In this document: one piece after another, positions 1 to 7,452 of the stretch
How positions within the stretch are numbered: the first letter of the stretch is position 1
Layout of the letters: each line of letters begins with the position of its first letter
Source of the DNA: Bacteroidota bacterium
Lineage (GTDB): Bacteria > Bacteroidota > Bacteroidia > Bacteroidales > F082
Direction of reading: 5' to 3'
Assembly: GCA_014382445.1 (NCBI GenBank)
Contig: JACNJS010000066.1
Coordinates: 1-64,000, forward strand
DNA length: 64,000 nt
Position numbers and translations under genes: made by a program
Notes under the pieces: model-generated
What the model saw: the letters and a program-made list of their open reading frames with translations, nothing else
Database searches by the model: none
Told to the model about the DNA's origin: nothing

Positions 1-2
1 AT

Positions 3-146
3 GGCACATACGAAGACAAGGCGTTACCAACCGGCTCATACATATGGCGAATAACAGCAGTATTTGAGAATGGAAAACACTGGAAGGGCAGCGACAATGG
101 AGATGGCAACACAAGCACCAGTGGAACAGTAACATTAATTCGGTAA
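3..146 (+). CDS. T9SS type-B sorting domain protein, C-terminal end (partial)
   Basis: Only the last 47 codons are in the window; reading in frame from base 3 gives a tail with GSYIWRITAVFENGK near its start and ending GTVTLIR followed by TAA. This pattern (aromatic-rich strand, a Gly-Lys turn, then G-T-V-T-L-I-R as the last residues) is that of the gliding-motility-associated C-terminal domain used by Bacteroidota as a type-B signal for export by the type IX secretion system. The protein is therefore probably secreted or surface-attached; the passenger part lies outside the window, so its function cannot be told. It converges on murB with 23 bases between the stops. Confidence 0.75.
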   Translation, partial: GTYEDKALPTGSYIWRITAVFENGKHWKGSDNGDGNTSTSGTVTLIR

Positions 147-169
147 TAATGCTCAGTTAGTTTCAAAAA

Positions 170-1186
170 CTAAACCACATTCACCTCAAATTCAAGCTGT
201 ACGCCAAATTTGTCGAATACGCTTTTTTGAATGGATTTAGCAAATTCAAGAATTTCGTTTCCTGTAGCTTTATCATGGTTAACTATTATAAGGGCATGCT
301 TTTCATATACACCAACGTTTCCTTTTCTTTTCCCTTTGAAACCGCATTGCTCAATTAACCATGCAGCGTGAAGCTTTTGATAGTCTTGATTTATTGAATT
401 TGATGGAATGGTTGGATATTTGCTTTTTATCACATTTAACATTTCATTAGTAACAATGGGATTTTTAAAAAAGCTGCCTGCGTTTTTAAGCTTGTCAGGG
501 TTAGGTAATTTTGACCTTCGAATCTCAGCAACTTTTTTGCTAACATCTGTTATGGTAACTTCATTAATATCAACATTGGCAAATGATTCTGCCAAAGGCA
601 TATAACTTAAATTTAATTTTGTTTTTTTTGATAATTTGAATAATACACTTGTAATAAAATACCTGTTTTTAAGGGTAGTTTTAAATATGCTGCTTCTGTA
701 ACTAAATTCACAATCACTATTAGTAAACTTGACAAATTCACCTGTAAATAAATTGAAAGCGTTAAGGCTAACCAGTACATCTTTTAGTTCAACACCATAG
801 GCACCAATGTTTTGGATTGGAGCTGCACCCACTTTACCTGGAATATCAGTCATATTCTCAAGTCCACACCAACCATTTTCCACTGTAAATTCAACCAAAC
901 TTGGCCAGAATTCTCCGGAGGAAGCTTCCAGAAACACATGATCTTCTTCTTCCTTAATAATTTTTTTGCCCCAAATTTGATTTAGCAGAACTAAGCCTTC
1001 GAAGTGGTTGGTAAAAAGTATGTTACTCCCTTTACTCAAAACCAGTACTTTGCTTTCTTTAAGTTCACCGGCATTATACAGCACTTGTAAATCACTTTCT
1101 GATGTGATAATTGACAAACGGCGGGCCATTATTTCAACACCAAAAGTGTTAAAGGGACTTAAGCAGAAATCTTGTTTAATTAACAT
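170..1186 (-). CDS. murB: UDP-N-acetylenolpyruvoylglucosamine reductase MurB
   Basis: Flavoenzyme that reduces UDP-GlcNAc-enolpyruvate to UDP-MurNAc with NADPH, the second cytoplasmic step of peptidoglycan synthesis. The 338-residue protein has the family length. Visible motifs: NTFGV at 13-17, the FAD-binding GSNILF at 53-58, GLENMTDIPGKVGAAPIQN at 108-126 (FAD domain), SYRSS at 162-166, the NAGSFFKNP loop with the catalytic serine at 238, and a terminal LEFEV segment where the catalytic glutamate sits. The insert pattern with SYRSS is that of type I (E. coli-like) MurB. The start matches the usual N-terminus, yet the promoter-like box at 1194-1201 lies only seven bases upstream, so the transcript may be nearly leaderless. 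Divergent from the glycosyltransferase at 1324. Confidence 0.96.
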   Translation of the reverse strand: MLIKQDFCLSPFNTFGVEIMARRLSIITSESDLQVLYNAGELKESKVLVLSKGSNILFTNHFEGLVLLNQIWGKKIIKEEEDHVFLEASSGEFWPSLVEFTVENGWCGLENMTDIPGKVGAAPIQNIGAYGVELKDVLVSLNAFNLFTGEFVKFTNSDCEFSYRSSIFKTTLKNRYFITSVLFKLSKKTKLNLSYMPLAESFANVDINEVTITDVSKKVAEIRRSKLPNPDKLKNAGSFFKNPIVTNEMLNVIKSKYPTIPSNSINQDYQKLHAAWLIEQCGFKGKRKGNVGVYEKHALIIVNHDKATGNEILEFAKSIQKSVFDKFGVQLEFEVNVV

Positions 1187-1193
1187 GAGGCAT

Positions 1194-1201
1194 CAAAGAT
1201 A
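1194..1201 (-). promoter_or_regulatory. -7 promoter box (TATCTTTG) for murB
   Basis: On the minus strand the sequence reads TATCTTTG, an exact match to the Bacteroidota -7 element TAnnTTTG. No clear -33 TTTG is seen at 19-21 bases upstream. The box ends seven bases before the ATG. Confidence 0.5.
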
Positions 1202-1323
1202 GAATAATGATGCAATAAAAATAGTAATACTTTGTTATTCATAAGGATATTATATTTTTAGTAGTTATATGTAATTGACGTTTCATCGAAAGAAAGTAAT
1301 TTTACATTTTTCAAACACAAATA

Positions 1324-2442
1324 TTGCGAAAAAAAGTAATTGTTTCGGTAATTAATGATTTGGTAACGGATCAACGAGTAAATAAAGTATGCCATACTCT
1401 GTTATCGATGAACTGTGAAGTTTTACTTGTTGGCAGGAAGATGCGTAACAGTCCTGAACTGGACAATAGAGAATATAGTATGCACCGCATGAAATTGGTG
1501 TTTGAAAAAGGTCCGCTTTTTTATGCTGAGTTTAATTTGCGTCTCTTCCTTTTTATGATTTTTAAAAAAGCGGATATGTTAATATCCAATGACTTAGATA
1601 CACTTCTGCCCAATTACCTAATCCATAAATTTAAAAATGTACCGTTGGTATATGATAGCCACGAATATTTTACGGAAGTACCTGAATTAGTATACCGAAA
1701 ACGTACTCAGGCAATATGGAAATTTATTGAACGAAAACTATTTCCCAAGCTTATCAATATTGTTACTGTTAATGATTCAATTGCTGATTTATTTGAGAAT
1801 GACTATGGCATTCGTCCAAAGGTTGTGCGAAATATACCTCGTAGCAATCAGTTAGAGAAAAAAGTGTCAAGAAATTTTTTGGACTTACCTGATGATAAAC
1901 ATATTTTAATATTGCAGGGTTCAGGGATAAATGTTCAACGGGGTGCCGAAGAGCTCATTGAGGCAATGCAGTTTGTAAACGATGCAGTATTGTTAATAGT
2001 AGGCAACGGCGATGTGATAAACATTTTGAAAGACTTGGTTAAAAAACTAGGATTAGCGAAAAAGGTTATTTTTAAACCAAGAATGTCATATCATGAGCTA
2101 ATGCAATATACTGCTCTTGCTGATTTGGGGTTAACTCTCGACAAATCAACAAATCTTAATTATAAATTCAGTCTTCCTAACAAATTGTTTGATTACATCC
2201 ATGCCGGAGTGCCTGTATTGTCGTCATCTCTTCCTGAAATAAAGAAAATTATAACAAGATATGATGTTGGTGATTTTATTCCGGATCATAACCCAAAAAA
2301 CATTGCTCAGAAGATTAATCAGATGCTTAATAATCAGGTATTAATGAAAAAGTGGAAAAAAAACTGTAAGTTTGCTGCCGCCGAACTAACATGGGAAAAC
2401 GAAGAAAGGATTCTTAAAGAGATTTATTGCAAGTATGTCTGA
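1324..2442 (+). CDS. Glycosyltransferase family 4 protein
   Basis: Probable retaining GT-B glycosyltransferase adding a sugar to a lipid- or polysaccharide-linked acceptor at the cytoplasmic face. The N-terminal half (about 1-180) has a Rossmann pattern beginning KVIVSVINDLVTDQRVNKV, and the C-terminal half has the nucleotide-sugar domain: ILQGSGINVQRGAEELIEAM, LLIVGNGD, then KFSLPNKLFDYIHAGVPVLSS, which matches the GT4 E-x7-E region with the second acidic position changed. No membrane segment is obvious. The start is a TTG; the next methionine would remove the first beta strand, so TTG is preferred. It overlaps the next gene by eight bases, so the two are translationally coupled. Donor and acceptor cannot be told. 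Confidence 0.85.
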   Translation: MRKKVIVSVINDLVTDQRVNKVCHTLLSMNCEVLLVGRKMRNSPELDNREYSMHRMKLVFEKGPLFYAEFNLRLFLFMIFKKADMLISNDLDTLLPNYLIHKFKNVPLVYDSHEYFTEVPELVYRKRTQAIWKFIERKLFPKLINIVTVNDSIADLFENDYGIRPKVVRNIPRSNQLEKKVSRNFLDLPDDKHILILQGSGINVQRGAEELIEAMQFVNDAVLLIVGNGDVINILKDLVKKLGLAKKVIFKPRMSYHELMQYTALADLGLTLDKSTNLNYKFSLPNKLFDYIHAGVPVLSSSLPEIKKIITRYDVGDFIPDHNPKNIAQKINQMLNNQVLMKKWKKNCKFAAAELTWENEERILKEIYCKYV

Positions 2443-3553
2443 TATTCACCTACATATTATTTCCTTCGATATTCCGTACCCTGCAAACTATGGGGGTGTT
2501 ATTGATGTTTTTTATAAAGCGAAAGCACTATCTGAGAGTGGTGTAAAGGTTCACATGCATTGCTTTCAATATGGGAGGGATCATTATTCCATTATGAAAG
2601 ATACTTTTCATAAAGTTGAGTATTACAAGCGCGACATTTCGAAAAAGCACCTTTTTAAAAGTATACCTTACATTGTTAGTACGCGAATGTCGGAGCAGCT
2701 TGTTAAAAACCTTACTAAAGATAATCATCCGATATTGATGGAAGGTTTACACACTTCAGCACTACTTGACGAGCCAAAATTAAAAACCAGAAAAAGGATG
2801 GTTCGTGCCCACAACATTGAACATGAATACTATTATAATTTGGGTAGGGCAGAAAAGGATATTTTTAAGAAATATTATTTTTATAACGAAGCTGCCAAGC
2901 TGAAACGATACGAAAAGATACTTGAGAAAGCCGATCGCATTTTAGCAATTTCTGAGAACGACAAAGCTTATTTCAGCAAAGAATTTAGTCGTGTTGAACA
3001 TATTCCGGCCTTTCACCCGTTTAAGGAGGTAATGAGCAAAAAAGGAAGAGGGGAATATGTGCTGTATCATGGAAATTTGTCGGTTGCCGAAAATGAAAAT
3101 GCTGTAAACTTTTTGCTCGATGAGGTATTTAATGAACTGGATATTCCTTTGAAAATTGCTGGTCTCAACCCTCCAAAACAGCTTAAAAACAGAATTGCCA
3201 ATGAACAAAATATTGAGCTTGTGGCAAATCCGGATGATAATGCATTGCAAAAACTAATTGAAAATGCACATGTAAATATTTCGATTACGGCACAAAAAAC
3301 CGGATTAAAACTCAAATTATTAAATAATCTTTATAATGGAAGGTTCAGTTTAGTTAACAATAAGATGTTGAGTGGTAGTAATTTGGACGACTTATGTATT
3401 GTTGCTAATAATCATGTAACCATCAGGCGAAAAATTAAGATATTGTTTAGGAAAGAATTCACTGATCACGATATAGAAGAGAGGAAGAGAAATTTATGCA
3501 ATATTTATAACAACGGCAATAATGTGAAAAAGCTTGTTGATTTGATAAAGTAA
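2435..3553 (+). CDS. Glycosyltransferase, GT4-like
   Basis: A second 372-residue GT-B type protein. It opens with HLHIISFDIPYPANYGGVID, the P-x-P-x-x-x-G-G loop seen in many sugar transferases at the first strand, and has MVRAHNIEHEYYYNLG near residue 125, the H-N-x-E motif common in this group, followed by ILAISENDKAYF and, in the second half, VLYHGNLSVAENENAVNFLL (nucleotide-binding domain) and LKLKLLNNLYNGRFSLVN (the acidic motif region; weakly conserved). Its ATG lies inside the end of the upstream gene (eight-base overlap), so both probably act in one pathway of cell-surface glycan or glycolipid synthesis. Substrates are not evident. Confidence 0.78.
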   Translation: MSDIHLHIISFDIPYPANYGGVIDVFYKAKALSESGVKVHMHCFQYGRDHYSIMKDTFHKVEYYKRDISKKHLFKSIPYIVSTRMSEQLVKNLTKDNHPILMEGLHTSALLDEPKLKTRKRMVRAHNIEHEYYYNLGRAEKDIFKKYYFYNEAAKLKRYEKILEKADRILAISENDKAYFSKEFSRVEHIPAFHPFKEVMSKKGRGEYVLYHGNLSVAENENAVNFLLDEVFNELDIPLKIAGLNPPKQLKNRIANEQNIELVANPDDNALQKLIENAHVNISITAQKTGLKLKLLNNLYNGRFSLVNNKMLSGSNLDDLCIVANNHVTIRRKIKILFRKEFTDHDIEERKRNLCNIYNNGNNVKKLVDLIK

Positions 3554-3630
3554 TATTGAGACTATTATAATAATCAATTGACAAAAATTAAAATTTTAAA
3601 TTTATTGGTAACATTATTAGTTAAACCTAG

Positions 3631-3870
3631 CCTGCCCTCCTTCGGCGGATAAATCGGCCGGCAGGTATACATTTTAGTGCATTTGTTTTCAGTTTCTATG
3701 AACTTTATACAGTTATGGGACGGAAGGTTGAAGTTGGAAGACGGAAGCTCATGTTTCTTTCCACTTCAAGCTTCTGCCTTCCGACTTCAGTCAAATTATT
3801 GAAAGATATGAATCACGAATTTAATTCGAAGTATAAAACTATTGCGCTTAAGGTCCATAGTGGTTTATTT
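3631..3870. repeat. Composite intergenic repeat, copy 1
   Basis: Fills the 311-base gap between the glycosyltransferase and ftsE; I see no gene in it. Its parts are: a 27-bp core at 3631-3657 bounded by the inverted hexamers CCTGCC (3631-3636) and GGCAGG (3660-3665); a flank with CAGGTATACATTTTAGTGCA and CAGTTTCTATGAA; a 70-base heptad array (3722-3791); and an end ATAGTGGTTTATTT that covers the ftsE stop codon. Copy 2 lies at 19428-19642 with the same order of parts, but the core there is in the opposite orientation (24 of 27 bases match its reverse complement). Confidence 0.75.
3722..3791. repeat. Symmetric heptad array (GAAG then CTTC units)
   Basis: Ten consecutive units of exactly seven bases in one phase: GGAAGGT, TGAAGTT, GGAAGAC, GGAAGCT, then a linker CATGTTT, then CTTTCCA, CTTCAAG, CTTCTGC, CTTCCGA, CTTCAGT. 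The left four units are roughly the reverse complement of the right ones, so the array can fold into a long imperfect hairpin. It sits inside composite repeat copy 1. Confidence 0.8.
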
Positions 3871-4530
3871 TAGCGTTCCTTCTTCGCATTTAATCACTCT
3901 TCCCGGAAATTTGTGGATAAGGTTGTAGTTATGAGTTGCCATGATTACTGTTTTACCAAGTTCACTTATTCTGAATAGGATTTTCATTATACCATTTGAG
4001 GTTTCTGGGTCGAGGTTGCCGGTTGGCTCGTCAGCTAGCACAACATCAGGTTCATTAAGTAAAGCACGAGCTATTGCTATCCTTTGTTGTTCTCCGCCTG
4101 ATAACTGATGGGGCATAACGTTGAGTTTATCAATAAGTTCAACCTCGTCGAGCACGTGTAAAATACGGTTTTCAATTTGTTGTTTATCGCGCCATCCTGT
4201 TGCTTTTAGAACAAACTCAAGGTTTTTTTTCACATTTCTGTCGTCGAGTAATTGAAAATCCTGAAAAACAATACCAAGCTTGCGTCGAAGATGGGGTAGT
4301 TTTTTTCGCCTTATACTCTTTAGTTCAAACCCACATACCAAAGCTTCTCCCTTTTCAACCGGTAAATCAGCATAAAGTATTTGCATCAGGCTCGACTTAC
4401 CGCTTCCGGTTTTGCCTATCATATAAATAAATTCACCCTGCGAGATATCAAGGTTTACATTAGTAAGTACCAGTTTGTTTTTCTGAAAAACCTCCAGGTT
4501 TGAAAGTGTGATAATTGGCTGACTCTCCAT
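3865..4530 (-). CDS. ftsE: FtsE-like ABC transporter ATP-binding protein
   Basis: Cytoplasmic ATPase of the FtsEX type, which with the membrane partner FtsX couples ATP hydrolysis to peptidoglycan hydrolase activation at the division site. The 221-residue length and motifs fit: Walker [10 protein letters not shown] near 39-47, Q-loop [12 protein letters not shown] near 90, signature LSGGEQQR near 143, Walker [13 protein letters not shown] near 163-174, and switch histidine ATHN near 199. The sequence style [14 protein letters not shown] is FtsE-like rather than LolD-like, though LolD cannot be fully excluded. No ftsX lies beside it; ftsE stands alone here, with its own promoter-like box at 4555-4562. 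Its stop codon falls inside the end of a repeat. Confidence 0.85.
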   Translation of the reverse strand: MESQPIITLSNLEVFQKNKLVLTNVNLDISQGEFIYMIGKTGSGKSSLMQILYADLPVEKGEALVCGFELKSIRRKKLPHLRRKLGIVFQDFQLLDDRNVKKNLEFVLKATGWRDKQQIENRILHVLDEVELIDKLNVMPHQLSGGEQQRIAIARALLNEPDVVLADEPTGNLDPETSNGIMKILFRISELGKTVIMATHNYNLIHKFPGRVIKCEEGTLK

Positions 4531-4554
4531 CTAAAAAAATAATTGAATTGAGTT

Positions 4555-4562
4555 CAAAGATA
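4555..4562 (-). promoter_or_regulatory. -7 promoter box (TATCTTTG) for ftsE
   Basis: Exact TAnnTTTG match on the minus strand, 24 bases upstream of the ftsE ATG. A -33 element is not clear. Confidence 0.55.
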
Positions 4563-4662
4563 CATAATTTGGTAAATATTAGGCTTAGTTGGCTAATTGT
4601 TTCACTATTCGACTACGCGATTTATAGTAAATATTAGTACTCACACAAAAAACAGTATATTC

Positions 4663-5235
4663 TTAAACTAGTCCGGTAAAACCAAAAAATGATAATGCTA
4701 ATATGCCAGCAACTACTAAAGCAATGGGAACGCCTTTCATGCCTTTGGGTACTTCCATCAAATCCAAATGCTCTCGAATTCCTGCGAAGAGAACAATTGC
4801 TAACGTAAAACCAATAGCGTTTGAAATTGCATAAACAACACCCTCCAGGAGGTTAAAATCTTTCTGAATTGTAAGAATGGCAACTCCCAGTACAGCACAG
4901 TTAGTAGTAATTAAAGGAAGAAAAACACCAAGAGCCGAGTATAATGAAGGGCTTACTTTTTTAAGGATAATCTCTACCATCTGAACAAGTGAGGCAATAA
5001 CAAGGATGAAGACAATTGTTTGCATAAATCCCAAACCAAACGGGTTAAGTACATAATATTGAAGTATCCATGTAACCATTGTAGCAAGTGTAAGAACAAA
5101 CAGTACGGCACCGCCCATACCTACTGATGTTGACAACTTTCCGGAAACACCAACGAAAGGACAGATTCCTAAAAATTGAGCAAGAACAATGTTACTAACA
5201 AATATCGACCCTATAATTATTACAAAATATTCCAT
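4663..5235 (-). CDS. rnfA: Rnf complex subunit RnfA
   Basis: Integral membrane subunit of the ferredoxin:NAD+ oxidoreductase (Rnf), which couples electron flow between reduced ferredoxin and NAD+ to Na+ or H+ transport. The 190-residue protein is hydrophobic with about six membrane segments and carries the family hallmarks FLGICPFVGVSGKLSTSVGM near 22-41 and PLITTNCAVLGVAI near 107-120; the conserved cysteines (Cys25 and Cys113 by my count) mark the intramembrane [2Fe-2S] site shared with RnfE. It is the last gene of the rnfBCDGEA operon, 11 bases after rnfE, and is paralogous to it. Confidence 0.95.
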   Translation of the reverse strand: MEYFVIIIGSIFVSNIVLAQFLGICPFVGVSGKLSTSVGMGGAVLFVLTLATMVTWILQYYVLNPFGLGFMQTIVFILVIASLVQMVEIILKKVSPSLYSALGVFLPLITTNCAVLGVAILTIQKDFNLLEGVVYAISNAIGFTLAIVLFAGIREHLDLMEVPKGMKGVPIALVVAGILALSFFGFTGLV

Positions 5236-5246
5236 ATCGGTTATTT

Positions 5247-5828
5247 TTAGGCTTTGTTAAATTTATTAATAATTGCTACCAAATATCCAAGTGCTATAAA
5301 AGCTCCGGGGGCAAGTATAAATACCAGCATCAGATCACCTTCTAATAAATTAAATCCGAATATTGCTCCGGCACCAAGCAGTTCCCGAACTCCTCCTAAT
5401 AATGTAAGGGCGAAGGCAAATCCTAGTCCCATCCCTAATCCATCAATTAATGAGGAGCCTACACTATTTTTTGATGCAAATGCTTCTGCACGACCCAGTA
5501 CAATGCAGTTTACAACAATCAGAGGAATGAAAAGACCGAGAGCTTCAAACAAACCGGGTAAGTATGCCTGCATAACTAACTCAACAACAGTTACAAAAGA
5601 TGCTATTATGATGATAAATGAAGGTATTCGTACTTTATTAGGAATTGCATCACGGACAACCGAAACAACGAGATTCGACATAAACAGTACAAAAGTGGTT
5701 GCTAAACCCATGCCTAGTCCGTTTATTGCTGATGTGGTTACTCCCAGGGTTGGACATAATCCGAGCAGTAACACAAAAACAGGATTTTCTTTAATAAACC
5801 CTTTCGTGAAGTTTTTTATTTGATTCAT
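5247..5828 (-). CDS. rnfE: Rnf complex subunit RnfE
   Basis: Second of the paired six-helix membrane subunits of Rnf, inverted in topology relative to RnfA. Motifs [20 protein letters not shown] near 21-40 and [18 protein letters not shown] near 103-120 supply the conserved cysteines. RnfE and NqrD share this pattern; the adjacent rnfB gene with many ferredoxin clusters shows that this is Rnf rather than Nqr. The 193-residue length is normal. It lies 29 bases downstream of rnfG and 11 bases upstream of rnfA. Confidence 0.95.
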   Translation of the reverse strand: MNQIKNFTKGFIKENPVFVLLLGLCPTLGVTTSAINGLGMGLATTFVLFMSNLVVSVVRDAIPNKVRIPSFIIIIASFVTVVELVMQAYLPGLFEALGLFIPLIVVNCIVLGRAEAFASKNSVGSSLIDGLGMGLGFAFALTLLGGVRELLGAGAIFGFNLLEGDLMLVFILAPGAFIALGYLVAIINKFNKA

Positions 5829-5857
5829 AGTTTATTTCTTAAGCAAATTAATAGTAG

Positions 5858-6436
5858 CTATTTTCTTTTCTCTTTTTCATAAGCATCATAGGCTCTTTCA
5901 ACAGCATCGCAGAAAGCTCTTGAAGTTATGGTTGCAGCAGTAATAGCATCCACATCACCCTTGTCTTTTTTCACATTTAATTTATATGCGTTAGGGTTTT
6001 TACCTTTGAACTGAATAGGGAAGTTAGATTTTTTAATATCCATTTTATCTCCTAAACCGGGTGTTTCTTTGTGAGCTATAACAGCTGTGTTATTAATTGT
6101 ACCGTCCTGAAGAAAACCAACCATAATCTCAATTTTACCACTAAACCCATTCATCGTATAAGTTTTAATCGCTGTTCCTATAATTTCTTTGTTCTTGGAT
6201 GCAGTATAAAATATTAGCGAATCTTCGCCGTCGCCAAGTGCTACTTTTTCAGCTTGCAAGGTGTCAAAATCAGGGAGAACAGTTTTTATTGCAGCTTCGA
6301 GTTTTTTCTTTTTAGCTAATGCGATTGGTTCCTTTGTAACAGTATAAACACCCCCTAATGCAAGGGCAGCTATGGCCGACACAAGAAAAAGTGTTACCAC
6401 CATGTTTATAAAATTCGATTCTCTTTTACTAGCCAT
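5858..6436 (-). CDS. rnfG: Rnf complex subunit RnfG (covalent FMN)
   Basis: Periplasm-facing flavoprotein of Rnf, held by one N-terminal helix (about 12-33). It carries FMN bound through a phosphoester to a threonine in a motif usually written S/T-G-A-T. Here the C-terminal motif reads DAITAATITSRA (about 163-174), with alanine in place of the glycine; the threonine that would hold FMN is kept. The upstream ETPGLGDKM motif (about 122-130) is typical of the NqrC/RnfG FMN-binding domain. Length (192) is normal. It lies between rnfD and rnfE. Confidence 0.93.
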   Translation of the reverse strand: MASKRESNFINMVVTLFLVSAIAALALGGVYTVTKEPIALAKKKKLEAAIKTVLPDFDTLQAEKVALGDGEDSLIFYTASKNKEIIGTAIKTYTMNGFSGKIEIMVGFLQDGTINNTAVIAHKETPGLGDKMDIKKSNFPIQFKGKNPNAYKLNVKKDKGDVDAITAATITSRAFCDAVERAYDAYEKEKRK

Positions 6437-6459
6437 CTTTGAATTTATTATTTATAATT

Positions 6460-7446
6460 TTAATTAATTCCAAATCTTCTCGGTTTAAAACCTTTGTTTA
6501 TCAATGGCACAGTAGCATTCATTAGCAGAATAGCAAATGACACACCTTCGGGATAAGCTCCCCACATTCTTATTAATATGGTTAATAAACCTATTCCAAA
6601 GCCAAAAACAAGCTGCCCGCTTTTTGTCATTGGTGATGTTACCATATCTGTAGCCATAAAAATTGCTCCTAATAACATACCTCCGGTTAACATATGGAAT
6701 AATGGATCTGCATGATGTTCAGGATCAATACCCCAAAATATTCCTGAAAAGATAGCAACTGTTAGCAGCATTGACACAGGAATATGCCATGTAATGATCT
6801 TCCTCCAAAGCATATAAACTCCACCTAGTAGAAGTGCTAATGCACTAACTTCTCCCATTGAACCTCCCATTTCCCCCATAAGTCCTTGCGTGTATGTAGG
6901 TAATTCTGGAGTTAATTCCGATACAGTTTTGCCAGCATCTAACCCTTCTTTAAGAATTCCAAGTGGTGTTGCACCAGTAATCACGTCAGCTAACCCATCA
7001 GTAATTGGAGCTGGTTTTGGCCATGATGTCATTTGAACCGGAAACGATACAAGAAGAAATACCCTTGCCACAAGTGCTGGGTTAAAAACGTTTTTCCCAA
7101 GTCCGCCAAACGACATTTTTGCCATTCCAATCGCCACTAATGCACCAATAATTACCATCCATCCGGGTAAATTTGATGGCAGGTTAAGTGCCAATAATAT
7201 TGCTGTTACCAATGCCGATCCGTCGTTAATAGTGGAAGGGCCCTTTATTAAAAACTTTTGAATAGCCCATTCGAAAAATAAACTTGCCACAATCGCAAGC
7301 AGAAAAACTCTTATAGCATCAACACCAAAAAAGTAAATCGAAAAAAGTACCGTTGGTATCATAGCAATAACAACACCGTACATTATTTTTTTGGTTGAGT
7401 CATCCCCTTGTATATGAGGTGATCCTGAAACCGTGAACTTATTCAT
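6460..7446 (-). CDS. rnfD: Rnf complex subunit RnfD
   Basis: Multi-helix membrane subunit of Rnf, homologous to NqrB, with a covalently bound FMN and a role in the ion path. It starts with the short cytoplasmic stretch KFTVSGSPHIQGDDSTKKIM, has about nine to ten membrane helices, and shows the FMN attachment motif ITGATPLG (about 158-165) with the acceptor threonine, plus the GLGKNVFNPALVARVFLL block (about 115-132). The length (328) is normal. The six-base gap to rnfC points to one transcript. Confidence 0.95.
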   Translation of the reverse strand: MNKFTVSGSPHIQGDDSTKKIMYGVVIAMIPTVLFSIYFFGVDAIRVFLLAIVASLFFEWAIQKFLIKGPSTINDGSALVTAILLALNLPSNLPGWMVIIGALVAIGMAKMSFGGLGKNVFNPALVARVFLLVSFPVQMTSWPKPAPITDGLADVITGATPLGILKEGLDAGKTVSELTPELPTYTQGLMGEMGGSMGEVSALALLLGGVYMLWRKIITWHIPVSMLLTVAIFSGIFWGIDPEHHADPLFHMLTGGMLLGAIFMATDMVTSPMTKSGQLVFGFGIGLLTILIRMWGAYPEGVSFAILLMNATVPLINKGFKPRRFGIN

Positions 7447-7452
7447 AGTTTG

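Noticed and set aside
3631-3870. Insertion sequence or CRISPR array at the repeats
   Set aside because: No transposase frame, no target duplication that I can see, and no equal direct repeats with unique spacers; the repeats are non-coding and heptad-based.
5254-5823. Long plus-strand reading frame of 189 codons opposite rnfE
   Set aside because: It is the mirror of a well-conserved membrane protein gene in a frame that stays open because of hydrophobic codon use; it has no recognisable domain.
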